From positions 60,410,114 through 60,474,113 of the forward strand of contig NC_081408.1 of assembly GCF_030272615.1 (NCBI RefSeq): a DNA stretch of 64,000 nucleotides. Direction: 5' to 3'. This DNA comes from Cryptomeria japonica. Lineage: Eukaryota > Streptophyta > Pinopsida > Cupressales > Cupressaceae. Positions 10,760 to 20,297 of the stretch are shown piece after piece. The position numbers and the translations under genes were made by a program. The notes under the pieces were generated by a model. The model ran no database searches and was not told the DNA's origin. It was given only the letters and a program-made list of their open reading frames with translations. The first letter of the stretch is position 1. The number at the start of each line of letters is the position of its first letter.

Positions 10760-13250
10760 TTTGCTCCTCTTTGAGAAAATGTCAGCATGACATTGTTTCA
10801 AAGAAAATTCAAAAAAGTGCCCCAGTATGCCTCGGTGATACTTAGGGTGTAATGCCCCCTCGAGAGATTGTTTGTGCATTAAAGCTATGAATGATCTCTC
10901 GAAAAAAGAAGACTGTGGGATGAAAGATAGAAGAATGGTTAGTTGATCAGAGATAGAGATAGGTTATGTGAAGATGATATTGAGATGGAATATGAGAGAA
11001 TGAACCTTAGAATGAAATAGAATAATGTTAGATGGTAGGAAATGACGAGAGAAAGAGATGATGAGAAAAGAATGTTTACAAAGAATATACGATTTATATA
11101 GAAGATGGGAAATCAACAGACTATCAAGAAACAGATGAGATGAGAATGAAATTGAATGAATCACGAACCTATGTCATTTATTTTATTGTGCAATATATAT
11201 TCAACACTGAGCCTTATTATTGAACAATGAAGCTTAGCACATCAGGGTATAAGGAACCAAGATGTAAAGATATCTCATTGAAGAAACAAACATGTAGCAG
11301 AGAAGCAACAAACAAAGAAAAAGATAATGCCCATCATTGCTCCTCTAGTCACTTGTAGACATCCTTGAGTAGCATAGGAACAATATCTGTCGCCAAATGA
11401 TAAAAAGATAAAAATTGACCTGGACAAAATTCAGCAGCTATACTGACCTTGTGCCTTCGTTCTCAGTTGCTTGATGTGATGGTTGATAATGTCTAATCTC
11501 AGAAAGTTGCGGACCCTGTTTTAGATTGACTTGTCTGATTTCGAGTGTATCCTCTTCTGTTTAAGACAAGATAATGATCACTTTGATATGGGTATGATAT
11601 GATTGATAAGACAGTTTGATTAGTTGATTGCAGATGTTTGACTGGATAGACATATCCTTTGTTTACTTTGTGCGAAGTGTTTACTGGATATCTGCTAGGG
11701 TATTTGTTTCTTACAAGACATTTTATTGCAAGTTTTTCTGATTGATTGATCTTCGATTTTTAGTTCTTTTCAAAGAGCTTTTTCTGATGTTTTTGGATTA
11801 TGTAGATCGATATTTGAACATTTTTGATTGATTTTTTCAGGACATTTTGCAAATGTTTTTTGGTTGTTATGTTTTCCATATTTGAATGTTTTTGATTAAT
11901 TTTCTAAGGATCATATTTGAATGTTTTTGGTTGATTTTTCACTATTTTTGGATTTTAAGTTTTTCAATGTTTTTGGATTTTGAGTTTTTCAATGTTTTTG
12001 GATTTTGAGTTTTTCATGGCATTATATGGATGTTTTTGAATGATTTTTTTTTCAAGACATTATCTGATTTTTAGGATTTTTTCAGTTATGCCCCCAGTGT
12101 GTAGACCTGTATGACATGATGATTTGCAGAATGTATGTGGAGACAAATGAATTTTTGACATGACCTATGTGAATGCAATATGTAGGAGGAAGATGCATTT
12201 CCTATTCGAAAAAGGTTGACTGTGTTTGTTTTTGCATTTGTAATACACCAATTTAATTAGAGGGAAAAACATTTCATAGATAAGCGGTCAATCGATCCCT
12301 AAGGTCCCTTGGAACATTCATCTCAACACACTTAGTGACTAGGATTTACAAATGGAGACGCGGACAACTTCCCCATTGATTCTTGAAACTTTGATCTTCT
12401 TTTGCCCATGTGTGTGCAAATGAGTTAATTCCTGCTCTTGTGTTCACTAAAGATCCTTAGCATCCTATATGACTAGCTACATGGATTATCCTAACTTCAA
12501 AAGCATCCCGAATAGAGCCTCGCTGCCAGCAAGCCTTGAGAGCTCTGATGAGGTTATAGACTGTAATTTCTCAAATATTGCTCCATTGCCAGTAGGCGTT
12601 CATAGCCCTGATGGAGTTACTTGTATATTCCCATAGTCAAGTTTTTTGTCTCATTTGTATGTGTGATATTTTAGTTATATATCATTGCTTTTTTGCCTTA
12701 AGATGGATATTTGGCATAGCTCTTTTTTTTTTCCTTGCCTTGACTTGTAAGTCATGAAACCTACTCAGGTGTGACAATTACAGCGACGCTGAAGTAGAAT
12801 TTTAGATTTTTTACTAGTCATATGATCAACTAGGTGTCTCGAGTGAATTAGAGATTTATTGTGTTTGAGATATAACAATTGATAGATTGTGGGTTAACAA
12901 GTCTCAAATAGTGAAATCACTACCCAACCATAAGTAAAGCGTCGTCACAGGGTTATGTTGAAAATAAATGACCTTAGAACCTCAAAGACTTCATGTCCGA
13001 ATATTTAAGAAAGGAGATGGCCCTTGATTCTCTTGAATGCAAACGAATGATAAAACTTGAATAGTTGCCTTATGCTGCTATATGCTAATGCAGAAACTTT
13101 TGAGAATGCGATTTCTGAATATGTCATGCTTGGAAAGAAACTATATGTGATGCAATGATTTGAATAAAATGATATGCAATAGGGAACGTAAAACCTAAAC
13201 TAACCCAACCTTTAGGTATAATATTTGTGTAGGTAGTTCATTGGTCTTTG
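10760..13250 (-). other. 3' non-coding part of the decayed element
   Basis: No reading frame of note. Contains short tandem repeats of gtttttggattttgagtttttcaat at about 11925-12020 and a polypurine tract at the left edge. A pair of similar strings (gccagcaagccttgagagc and gccagtaggcgttcatagc, about 12530 and 12590) suggests a local 60 bp duplication. Confidence 0.45.
11925..12020. repeat. Short tandem repeats, T-rich unit
   Basis: About four imperfect copies of a 25-27 bp unit, gtttttggatttt(g/a)agtttttcaat, lie in the non-coding tail of the decayed element. Confidence 0.65.
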
Positions 13251-13259
13251 TTTGAAGAG

Positions 13260-14153
13260 TCAGATAAAGATGTGTTTTCCAATAGGATATAACGACTCAA
13301 CTAAGTGTACATGTTCAACATCTCCAATGTTGATTTTATTAGTTTTTGGATTTTGTGGATCATCAGAGGGAAATCGAGCTCTGGAACCCATGAATTCAGC
13401 TATAGCCTTATTATTTTCAAATAAATCCAACCGTGGTAGATTCTCTTGCCCCCAGTCTTTCAAGTGTGGGTGTATGAGACAAATTGGTTTCAAAGTAATG
13501 ACATGAGCGGGTGTTATGCCTATTTTTATTGATGCATTTGAAGAGAATGATGAAACCAACCAAGTGTTGATCTTATTAGCTGGTGTTACGATTGTGCTTG
13601 AACAAGATGATGAAACAATTGTTGACAAGTTGTTCTGTGTAGTATGATCTGGATTGGTGATTTCATTAATAAGGGCTTCATGAACACCTTGTGTAGAGGT
13701 ATTGGGATCACTAGGAGAAATGGCAAGTTGGTTTGAGAGGGAATCTTGTGAAGAACATGGAGGATTATGACATGGAGATGAAGGGATGGAGGGACCTTGA
13801 TCAGGATTTGGAGAAATAATGGGATCTTGTTTAGGACATGAAGGTAAAGGTATGATTTGATCTTGGTTTGTAAAGGGATTATTATGAAGGATAGAAGGGA
13901 TGTCTTGATCTTTCTTAGGAAGTGGATGTTGGATGGGACTTGAAAGGACACTTTGTTCTTGAGATGGAAGGGTTTGATTATGAATGGAATATAAAAGAGC
14001 GAGGGGATCATCATAAGATTCTTGGTCAGTGGGATCTTGATCGAAAATTGGGTAGGATGGAAGTGGTTGTTCTTGATCTTTATTTGTTTCAGGACTCATT
14101 TCTTTTGATTTTGGATCATCATCTTGAGACAGGGAATGAGTTTGGATATTCAT
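13260..14153 (-). CDS. Unrecognised D/P/Q/S-rich protein of the decayed element
   Basis: A 297-codon intact frame. The N-terminal two thirds (about residues 1-180) is low-complexity, rich in Asp, Pro, Gln and Ser, with repeated Q-D-P-I/Q-D-Q-type phrases. The C-terminal third is more ordered (ITPAHVITLKPICLIHP, then GSRARFPSDDP). It lies downstream of the gag-like fragment on the same strand and is probably part of the same element. No zinc knuckle, protease triad or polymerase motif is visible, so no function is assigned. Confidence 0.5.
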   Translation of the reverse strand: MNIQTHSLSQDDDPKSKEMSPETNKDQEQPLPSYPIFDQDPTDQESYDDPLALLYSIHNQTLPSQEQSVLSSPIQHPLPKKDQDIPSILHNNPFTNQDQIIPLPSCPKQDPIISPNPDQGPSIPSSPCHNPPCSSQDSLSNQLAISPSDPNTSTQGVHEALINEITNPDHTTQNNLSTIVSSSCSSTIVTPANKINTWLVSSFSSNASIKIGITPAHVITLKPICLIHPHLKDWGQENLPRLDLFENNKAIAEFMGSRARFPSDDPQNPKTNKINIGDVEHVHLVESLYPIGKHIFI

Positions 14154-14282
14154 GGGAGATTCTTGGAATGTTTCAACCTTTTGACTTGATGAGGAAGGAT
14201 TTTGAATGAGATCCTCTAAATCATGAATTGAATTATATTGGATTTGTACGATGAATAACGATTGGGAGGTTGTGTTATTAGA

Positions 14283-14700
14283 TAGAGATGCCGTGGATAT
14301 GATGAAATAGTGGATAGATGTGGTTGATTTAGGATTTGGTTGAAAGGGATTTGATTTTGGTTGAAAGGAGTATGATTTTGGGTGAAAGATGTTTGATTTT
14401 GGATGAATGAATTTTGATCTGGACTTTGGTTGAAAGGGGTGTGATTTTGGTTGAACGAGGTTTGAATGTTGGGTTGATATGAATTTTGATTTGGAATTTG
14501 GTTGAATGGGGTTTGATTTTGGTTGAACGAGGTTTGAATGTTGGGTTGATATGAATTTTGATTTGGAATTTGGTTGAATGGGGTTTGATTTTGGTTGAAC
14601 GAGGTTTGAATGTTGGGTTGATATGAATTTTGATTTGGACTTTGGTTGAATAGGGTTTTATTGTTGGGTTGATATGATTGGTATGATTGATATAGTCGGT
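14283..14700 (-). repeat. Tandem repeat of about 72 bp within a coding-like region
   Basis: The unit containing gttgaacgaggtttgaatgt and gggttgatatgaattttgat recurs three times in near-identical form (about 14440-14640), with shorter, more diverged units on both sides (tttgattttggttgaaagg). On the minus strand it would encode N/Q/P/S/K-rich repeats, consistent with an unstructured linker in a gag-like protein. Confidence 0.8.
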
Positions 14701-15018
14701 TTAAAGAAAAAGAAGGTTACATGACTCTAATGTTGGTTGAACTGGGGTAGGAACAATTTTGTTGAAGAATGAAGGTTGGCATGTTTTAATGGTCTCACAA
14801 GAAGAAGAAGGTTGGTATGATATTGATCCCCTCATGGTCATCACTTCTCTCATCATGTTTTCTAACCAGCCCCTATGGTTGTCAGGACTAGCCATGTTTG
14901 TCAATTGTTGTTGCAAAGTTTTGATTTGTTGAGCTAATATTTCTATGGATGGTGATGGAATAGGAATGGAAGGGATGAATCCTCCACCTTCCCTAAGAAA
15001 TGTATAATTAGAATCCAT
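14701..15018 (-). pseudogene. Gag-like N-terminal fragment
   Basis: 106 codons starting MDSNYTFLREGGG. The segment EILAQQIKTLQQQLTNM (about residues 30-46) resembles LAQTVSSLQQQIASM of the gypsy gag at 51998-53875. This coiled-coil phrase precedes the capsid domain there. Here the frame stops at a Cys-Asn-Leu-Leu-Phe-Leu end just before the tandem repeats, and the capsid domain is missing. Probably the start of a broken gag. Confidence 0.5.
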
Positions 15019-15192
15019 GATGTTTTCTTGTTTGGTTTGGACCTAGGATCACAAAATGTAAGATATTTTCTCCATTTCTCTGAATGTGACAATGTTTGAT
15101 TGAACTCAAGACCAACTTGTTTGAGTTGAAGTTGAGTTTGACTGATCCTCTGATTGTATTTTGGACATTTGGGGTATGACTTTCTAGGATGA

Positions 15193-15591
15193 TTATGCAA
15201 ATGATGATGAACTAAGACAGACGTATATGAGGTCTAGACAAGGATGTATATGAGGATGATAATGAGGACTATGTGAGGACTTAGGATGATAATGAGGATG
15301 TAGGTGGGGACTATGCAAAGACTTAGGACATAAGTGGGGACTATGCAAGGACTTAGGATGATAATGAAGACGTAGATGGGAACCATGCAAGGACTTAGGA
15401 CGATAATGAGGACGTAAGTGGGGTCTATGCAAAGACTTACTAGGGTCACAAGTATGTAAGAACTTTGAGTTTTTTGTTTTCAAAATGGACTTTGTTTTCA
15501 GTAATTTCATGTGTGGGACAATGTTTTGTAGTTTTCCAAATCTGAGAACAATTGCTGGTAGGTATGTATCGCTGATTGACTCAATTTTCAT
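15193..15591 (-). CDS. His/Pro/Ser repeat reading frame of the decayed element
   Basis: A 132-codon frame. Residues about 50-120 are tandem copies of SLHSPHLRPHYHPK-like units, encoded by imperfect 36-54 bp DNA repeats at 15225-15450. It is positioned between leader and gag-like fragment. The amino-acid bias follows from the DNA repeat, so expression as protein is doubtful. Confidence 0.35.
   Translation of the reverse strand: MKIESISDTYLPAIVLRFGKLQNIVPHMKLLKTKSILKTKNSKFLHTCDPSKSLHRPHLRPHYRPKSLHGSHLRLHYHPKSLHSPHLCPKSLHSPHLHPHYHPKSSHSPHYHPHIHPCLDLIYVCLSSSSFA
15225..15450. repeat. Tandem repeats, aggacttaggatgataatga unit
   Basis: At least six imperfect copies of a unit containing aaggacttaggatgataatg and aggtggggactatgc, giving the His/Pro-rich frame on the minus strand. 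Confidence 0.8.
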
Positions 15592-16420
15592 ACAATCTCA
15601 AAAAATTCGGAGATACGTGGGATAGGGCCTGAAATAGCCCAAGGGACTGACTCAATACTGGTCGAGCACAACGATACATAAAAAGGCACATAATACAATC
15701 TTAGGCTGGATAGTGGACACCATTCAGTGAGGCCCCCACAAAAAAATACCGAAACAAGATGGACAAATAGAGAGTCTGGCAGCACTGGCTCCACTCCACG
15801 ACACACACTTGTCAGGCATGCCAGTCTCTCTTACCCTGAAGATCCAAAGATCTTATCACCGAGGGATTTCTATCTCATAATGTAAGGTACATGAAGGGTA
15901 TCTATGGGGTACGATCCGCACTCCCGGAACCATTGAATGTAGGATTTTTGGCAACTAAATTGGTTCATAGTATTAGGTTTCGAGGGGTCCTGATCCAACG
16001 ACAGATTCTCAGAGCAAGCCACTTAAGGGTTTAGTTGAGCTTATCGGTGCAGGGAAGGCCCCCACATATGTCGAATTCACTCAACACTCTAGCCGCCTGA
16101 CCAGTATATTTATATAACAGCTCAAAAAACCCGTTTGAGAGTATGCTGGGAGAGATGATATCCCCAACGCATCCCAATTCGAAGTACCTCTGTGGGGCGA
16201 TGAAATCCCCAGTCAAAGATACCCCTCACTACATAGAATAAAATAAAATTTGGATGTCGTTGTCACCTTCCTTATTTCTCCCAAGACCCCGAAGGTGGGT
16301 GGAAAGTCAATTAGTGCAATAGTAGGTCCACCCCAGACACAATAAAAATTCTTTACCTTAAGAAAAAGACAAAAGATTTAATCTAATGCAGCCTGATTCA
16401 TGTTCATTTTATAGCCCAAA
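15592..16420 (-). other. Non-coding leader of the decayed element
   Basis: Higher GC than the neighbourhood, with two short frames on the minus strand (15588-15806, 16031-16216) that resemble nothing known. Treated as untranslated leader between primer site and gag-like fragment. Confidence 0.4.
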
Positions 16421-16427
16421 TTTAGGT

Positions 16428-16715
16428 GTTAGATACGCATGTGCATGTCTAATTTTAAACACCAAACCGAAATATGAAGGCATACATGTCAATTTTAACC
16501 ATCTGATTGTAAGCACCAACAACCAAGTGTGAGATACATGCATTTCAATTTTTAGCCCATATTCATTTTAAGCACCAACAACGAAGTGTGAGATTATCCA
16601 TGCATGCCAATTTTAGCCCATATTCATTTTAAGCACCAACAACGAAGTGTGAGATTATCCATGCATGTCCATTTTAACTGTTGTTGATTTTAAGCACAAA
16701 AAATGAAGTGTAAAG
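16428..16715. repeat. Tandem repeat of about 67 bp, four to five units
   Basis: Units share ttttaagcaccaacaacgaag, tgtgagattatccatgcatg and ccaattttagcccatattc. The two central copies (about 16550-16670) are almost identical and the outer ones decayed. It lies in the leader of the minus-strand element. Confidence 0.85.
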
Positions 16716-16829
16716 TGTGCATGCAAAAAATACTAATCTAATCCTCTTTGCAAATCCGCCACAAGCTGTAAGCAGAAGATTAGTCGTAAAAGCAAACTAA
16801 CAGAAAACAGAAACTCAAAACTTGACATA

Positions 16830-17000
16830 GGCGAATGCATAATTATACATGTGTGATTGAGTGATGCTTACAGAGCGAATGCGTGAACCTGACAGAGTGA
16901 ATGCATGAACCTGATAGAGCAAATGCGTAAATCTGACAGATCGAATCCGTGATGAAGACTGATCGGTTGCATAGCACTAACGGGGTGATTGCGTGACAGA
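16830..17000. repeat. Array of 28 bp units with GAATGCGTGA core
   Basis: About five imperfect copies of gcgaatgcgtgaacctgacag. The same core recurs at 17410-17545 on the far side of the small frame 17040-17294. Confidence 0.75.
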
Positions 17001-17039
17001 AGGTAGACAACAATAAAAGTTAAAAACTAAAAAAGAAAA

Positions 17040-17294
17040 CTAAACCCGATCAGGAATATGCAAAACCAATTGTGAAGCCCTAGCCAAATCTCTCATCATC
17101 CACTCGATATTGATTAGATCATATTTAACTTGATAAGAAAGAACTAAGCTATTATATCTATCAAAAGCCAGTTGTTCTTCAAAATCCTGTATCAATTTTT
17201 CTGCCTGGAGAACCTTTTGATAGTGTTTGGCTTCTCTCCTTTGTTGTTTCGTCCTTCTTGCACCTGAAATCCTAAACTGAAATTTTCTTGCCAT
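17040..17294 (-). CDS. Small basic coiled-coil protein in the element leader
   Basis: An 84-codon intact frame starting MARKFQFRISGARRTKQQRR. The N-terminal 25 residues are strongly basic; the rest is predicted by eye to be helical (AEKLIQDFEEQLAF, YDLINIEWMMRDLAR). It lies on the element's sense strand between primer site and gag-like fragment, flanked by two copies of one tandem repeat. It is free of stops while its surroundings are degraded, which hints at constraint, though at this length an open frame is not proof. Function unknown. Confidence 0.45.
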   Translation of the reverse strand: MARKFQFRISGARRTKQQRREAKHYQKVLQAEKLIQDFEEQLAFDRYNSLVLSYQVKYDLINIEWMMRDLARASQLVLHIPDRV

Positions 17295-17409
17295 AAACTG
17301 TTATAATCAAATCATAAAATAAAAGCAATTTGATCCCATATTAACCCAATTTGAGGCAAAATTAAATAGAACAAATAACAAACGGAAGAAAAAATTAAAC
17401 AACAAAGCT

Positions 17410-17545
17410 TCTTACGAATGCGTGATCTAGAAAGGGCGATTGCGCGATCTGGACAAGGCAAATGCGTGACCCTATCAAAACAAATGCATGACCTTGAAGG
17501 GTCTAATGTGTGGTGTTGTCTATGCAATTGCATGACGATGAATGC
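17410..17545. repeat. Second array of the GAATGCGTGA-type repeat
   Basis: Four to five units such as cgaatgcgtgatctagaaag and caaatgcgtgaccctatc. Same family as 16830-17000. Confidence 0.7.
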
Positions 17546-17664
17546 TTGATTGCATGATGGAAAAACATGTTCTCAAAATTCGTGCAACTTGCAAAAAAAA
17601 AATAAAAAAATCCGTACGATCTGCAAAGATCACATAGAACATAGAAAAGGTAAAATTGCTGTTA

Positions 17665-17683
17665 GTTCATGTCGGGTTCACCA
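17665..17683 (-). other. Primer binding site of the decayed gypsy-type element
   Basis: On the minus strand this reads TGGTGAACCCGACATGAAC, one base different from the site at 50816-50834 of the intact gypsy element, and is likewise preceded by TTACA + TTT. The tRNA it pairs with was not identified. Confidence 0.65.
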
Positions 17684-17686
17684 AAA

Positions 17687-19199
17687 TGTAACGCATGTTA
17701 GAATTCATCTTCAAATAACACCAACCCTACCTCCACTATCAACCAATCTACCCTTGATATCATCATGAAGAGACTTGATGACGTTCAAAGTATATTAAGT
17801 GTTTTTTTCTTCAAGTACAAAGAGTTACTTAGTGAGAACAAGCATAATTCTCTTTCTTATGACATATTAGCATTTTCTTTTCCCATGGGTTTTGTGGCTC
17901 CACTTTTTAAGATAAACCATGGTATTATTTCTTTCTGTGACATATGATTGGATTATATTTGTGATGATCATTTACTTCCTAAATTATTTCAATATATAAG
18001 AAAATATTTTGCAATTGAATGGTTGTATTTATTGCCAAATGGTTTTAATGCTTGTGTATACATTTTTTGTGTTAACATTGGTCTTAAGATCACCATTTTT
18101 AATTTATTTTGGGTATAAACACATGGAAATAATGAATGCTTACGATATTATATGTTTCTAGTCCTTGTCCATTAAGCTACTTTTATCAAATACCTAATCA
18201 TGATCTCAATAGATTGTTTTCCAAAATTTTGTTCTTGAATTTCAAGATATGTTATATTTTAATAGTTATGATTCATTCTCACATTTATGTTCAAATGTTA
18301 GAAATATTGAGCTTAAGCTATTAAAGGAGCTCCTATTCTAACAATTCCTCATCTTTATTTTATCCTTCTAAATTTTAATAAAAAAGGAGGTTTCTAACAA
18401 AAGAGATTCTTAATCCTCCAACAATATTTAGTGGTGAATCTTGTATTGGAGCTATTAATATAAAGTCTCCATATCATGTGTATGTCCCTACCCTATGCAA
18501 TCATGTTAGTATACCTTTGAACACATATTATTATCAAATGTGGTCATATGGGATTAAGGAGGTATACTCCATAGCTAAAAGGAACTATACAAAATACCTG
18601 AATCAAATAAAAGAACAATCAATAAAGGATACCAATAAACACTATAACAATCTTAAAGGTGCATGAATACCGAGAATGCAATTAGTGAAAGAAAATACAA
18701 TGATTTTTGTTGTAAATAGTGCCAATGATATGCTACATTTTGAAGGTTAGAGAAAGATATGTTTGAGAGTATGATAATGCAAATATATATGAGATTTTTG
18801 CATAAAATTCTCTGTAAAAAGCCCTACAAAACCCTACATAAATTCCTCAAAAATGCTTTAAAAGGGCAAAAAACATAGTGAAAGTTGAATGGGTGTACCT
18901 GGGAAGTGAGCTTATGGGTGGTAGGGTGTGGGGTCACACACTTAAGGTCCCATTTTTCTCTTGTCTCATCCTACTTCATCGCTTTCGATTGCACTGTGAA
19001 AATGAATTCATAATCGTTTTTAAAAAAATAAATACTTTTATGAAGCGAGCACCCATTTTTTAAATAATGGGCACCTATTATGTAAAAAATGGGACCACAT
19101 TATTTTTCACCTCGAGCTCTTGAATTGTAATGGGTGCTCGTTTAGAAAAAAAAAAAAGGTGCTCGTTTCTAGTGACATTTTTCCTAATGCACAAGCTTC
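17687..19199. other. AT-rich stretch without recognised gene
   Basis: May start with an LTR end (TGTAACGCATG on plus at 17687) belonging to the minus-strand element. No long frame. A 62-codon Lys/Asn/Tyr-rich frame at 18478-18666 could be an upstream part of the Helitron-related region but shows no diagnostic motif. Confidence 0.4.
19046..19140. repeat. 95 bp mini inverted repeat
   Basis: Perfect 12 bp terminal inverted repeats CGAGCACCCATT / AATGGGTGCTCG. A third partial copy (ggtgctcgttt) follows a run of A at about 19160. Size and form suit a tiny MITE fragment or a stable hairpin. Confidence 0.5.
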
Positions 19200-19483
19200 C
19201 CCAAAATTGGGACTCATCTTTTTGCACTTGCCCAACTATAAGTATAATGCTCCATGTCCATTGAACTTGGAAGGATCAAAATTATATGAAGATTAAGAAA
19301 TAGGTGAAAAAAGTTTGACCTTGCAAGAAACGATGACAGACTGAGCAAACACAATCACTGCATATTACAACTTTGGAGTGAAAATATAGATTGGATGCAT
19401 GTTCTATCAAAATATGTTGTTATTAAATATAATGCAAAGTATGCAACTAAGGTAGAAAAAAACTCTAAAACATACGACCAAAT

Positions 19484-20297
19484 ATTTTTGATTGAGGAAA
19501 AAACAAGTTTTGAGGGTACTCGAATTCCCATACAACAAATTTTGAAGGGACACTAAAACCTCAGATTTTTCACGGACGCGGAACCAATAATGGAACACTA
19601 CAATAAGATACAACATGGACATTTAGTAGTCCAACCACAACCTAACAATACAAAATAAGTGTTACAAAACTGGTGGCAAAAGAAGAAGGCCTAAACCACC
19701 CCTAAAGAGTTTAGACCCGACATGAACATAGGGAACAATGCCCCCTCAACCATAATCATGGGTTTTATCCAGGCTCCTGCAACCTTATCCTTGAGAGTGA
19801 TCCCCAGTGTGAGTAGCTTGCTTTTCAATATCTCCACCTCCATATGAGATAAAGGAAAGAAGACAACATAAAGGCCATCATCAACTCCCTTGCAACCAAA
19901 AGATAGGGCTTCATCATGCCCCCAACAACACTTCCAAGCATATCTAGTAGTGTCCAACTCCACCTCAATAGGAGAAAGGTCACCTCTAGCCACATCCATC
20001 TCCCCTTCCATAGAAGATATGACCACATACCAAAGAGATTCCACATGAATCCATAACAAAAAAATATCTCCTAAAAGATCAATATAAACATAGAAGTGCA
20101 AGGAGAGAAGAGAAACAAAGAAACCACCATATTTCTGCCATAAGGGCCAAGAAGAAGCTGAGACATCTAAAGAAGCCCTCAAAGAAACAAATGTGAAGCT
20201 CTCCTAGTCAGGGCATAAATAACTTCCACACAGCCGTTCAAAAATATGAGCAACACCAAAACCCCAAAAGAAAAAAAATGGATCTAGAAAAGAGCAT
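19484..20297 (-). mobile_element. 5'-truncated LINE-derived insertion inside the Helitron remnant
   Basis: A perfect 14 bp duplication, acatacgaccaaat, flanks it (19470-19483 and 20298-20311), the length typical of target-primed insertion. Removing the insert joins the Helitron reading ...KTYDQ to ...LLHIGNIEN. Its minus-strand 3' end (ccctcaaaacttgttttttc, ctcaatcaaaaat) matches in layout and largely in sequence the 3' end of the LINE at 30109-31730 (ccttaaaaacctgtttttgc, cttaatccaa). Both lack a poly(A) tail. Confidence 0.8.
19691..20182 (-). CDS. Unrecognised 163-codon frame in the LINE-derived insertion
   Basis: Intact frame starting MRASLDVSASSWPLWQ. It has a hydrophobic, aromatic-rich first third (about residues 15-55), then an acidic middle, and ends SGLNSLGVV about 200 bp before the element's 3' end. 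No LINE ORF1 (DUF4283) or reverse transcriptase motif is visible. It may be captured sequence or a chance frame. Because the insert is 5'-truncated, the start codon is arbitrary. Confidence 0.35.
   Translation of the reverse strand: MRASLDVSASSWPLWQKYGGFFVSLLSLHFYVYIDLLGDIFLLWIHVESLWYVVISSMEGEMDVARGDLSPIEVELDTTRYAWKCCWGHDEALSFGCKGVDDGLYVVFFPLSHMEVEILKSKLLTLGITLKDKVAGAWIKPMIMVEGALFPMFMSGLNSLGVV

Larger units (their letters stand above)
10760..17686 (-). mobile_element. Decayed minus-strand gypsy-type internal region, no pol seen
   Basis: Read on the minus strand this runs from a primer-binding site (17683-17665) through a repeat-rich leader, gag-like fragments (about 15018-13260) and a long non-coding tail to a polypurine tract (CAAAGAGGAGCAAA, 10773-10760) abutting the LTR-like arm that ends at 10759. 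The primer site matches that of the gypsy element at 49643-57374. No reverse transcriptase or integrase motif was found. The LTR-like sequence to the right of 17686 does not match the arms at 8442-10759, so this may be a mosaic of two elements. Confidence 0.6.

Noticed and set aside
13586-14014. 142-codon minus-strand frame
   Set aside because: It overlaps the better frame 13260-14153 in another phase and has only Ile/His/Pro bias.
16400-17550. Regular short repeats that recall a CRISPR array
   Set aside because: Units are adjacent or imperfect without unique spacers of constant length, and the DNA is plant nuclear; they are ordinary tandem repeats in a retrotransposon leader.
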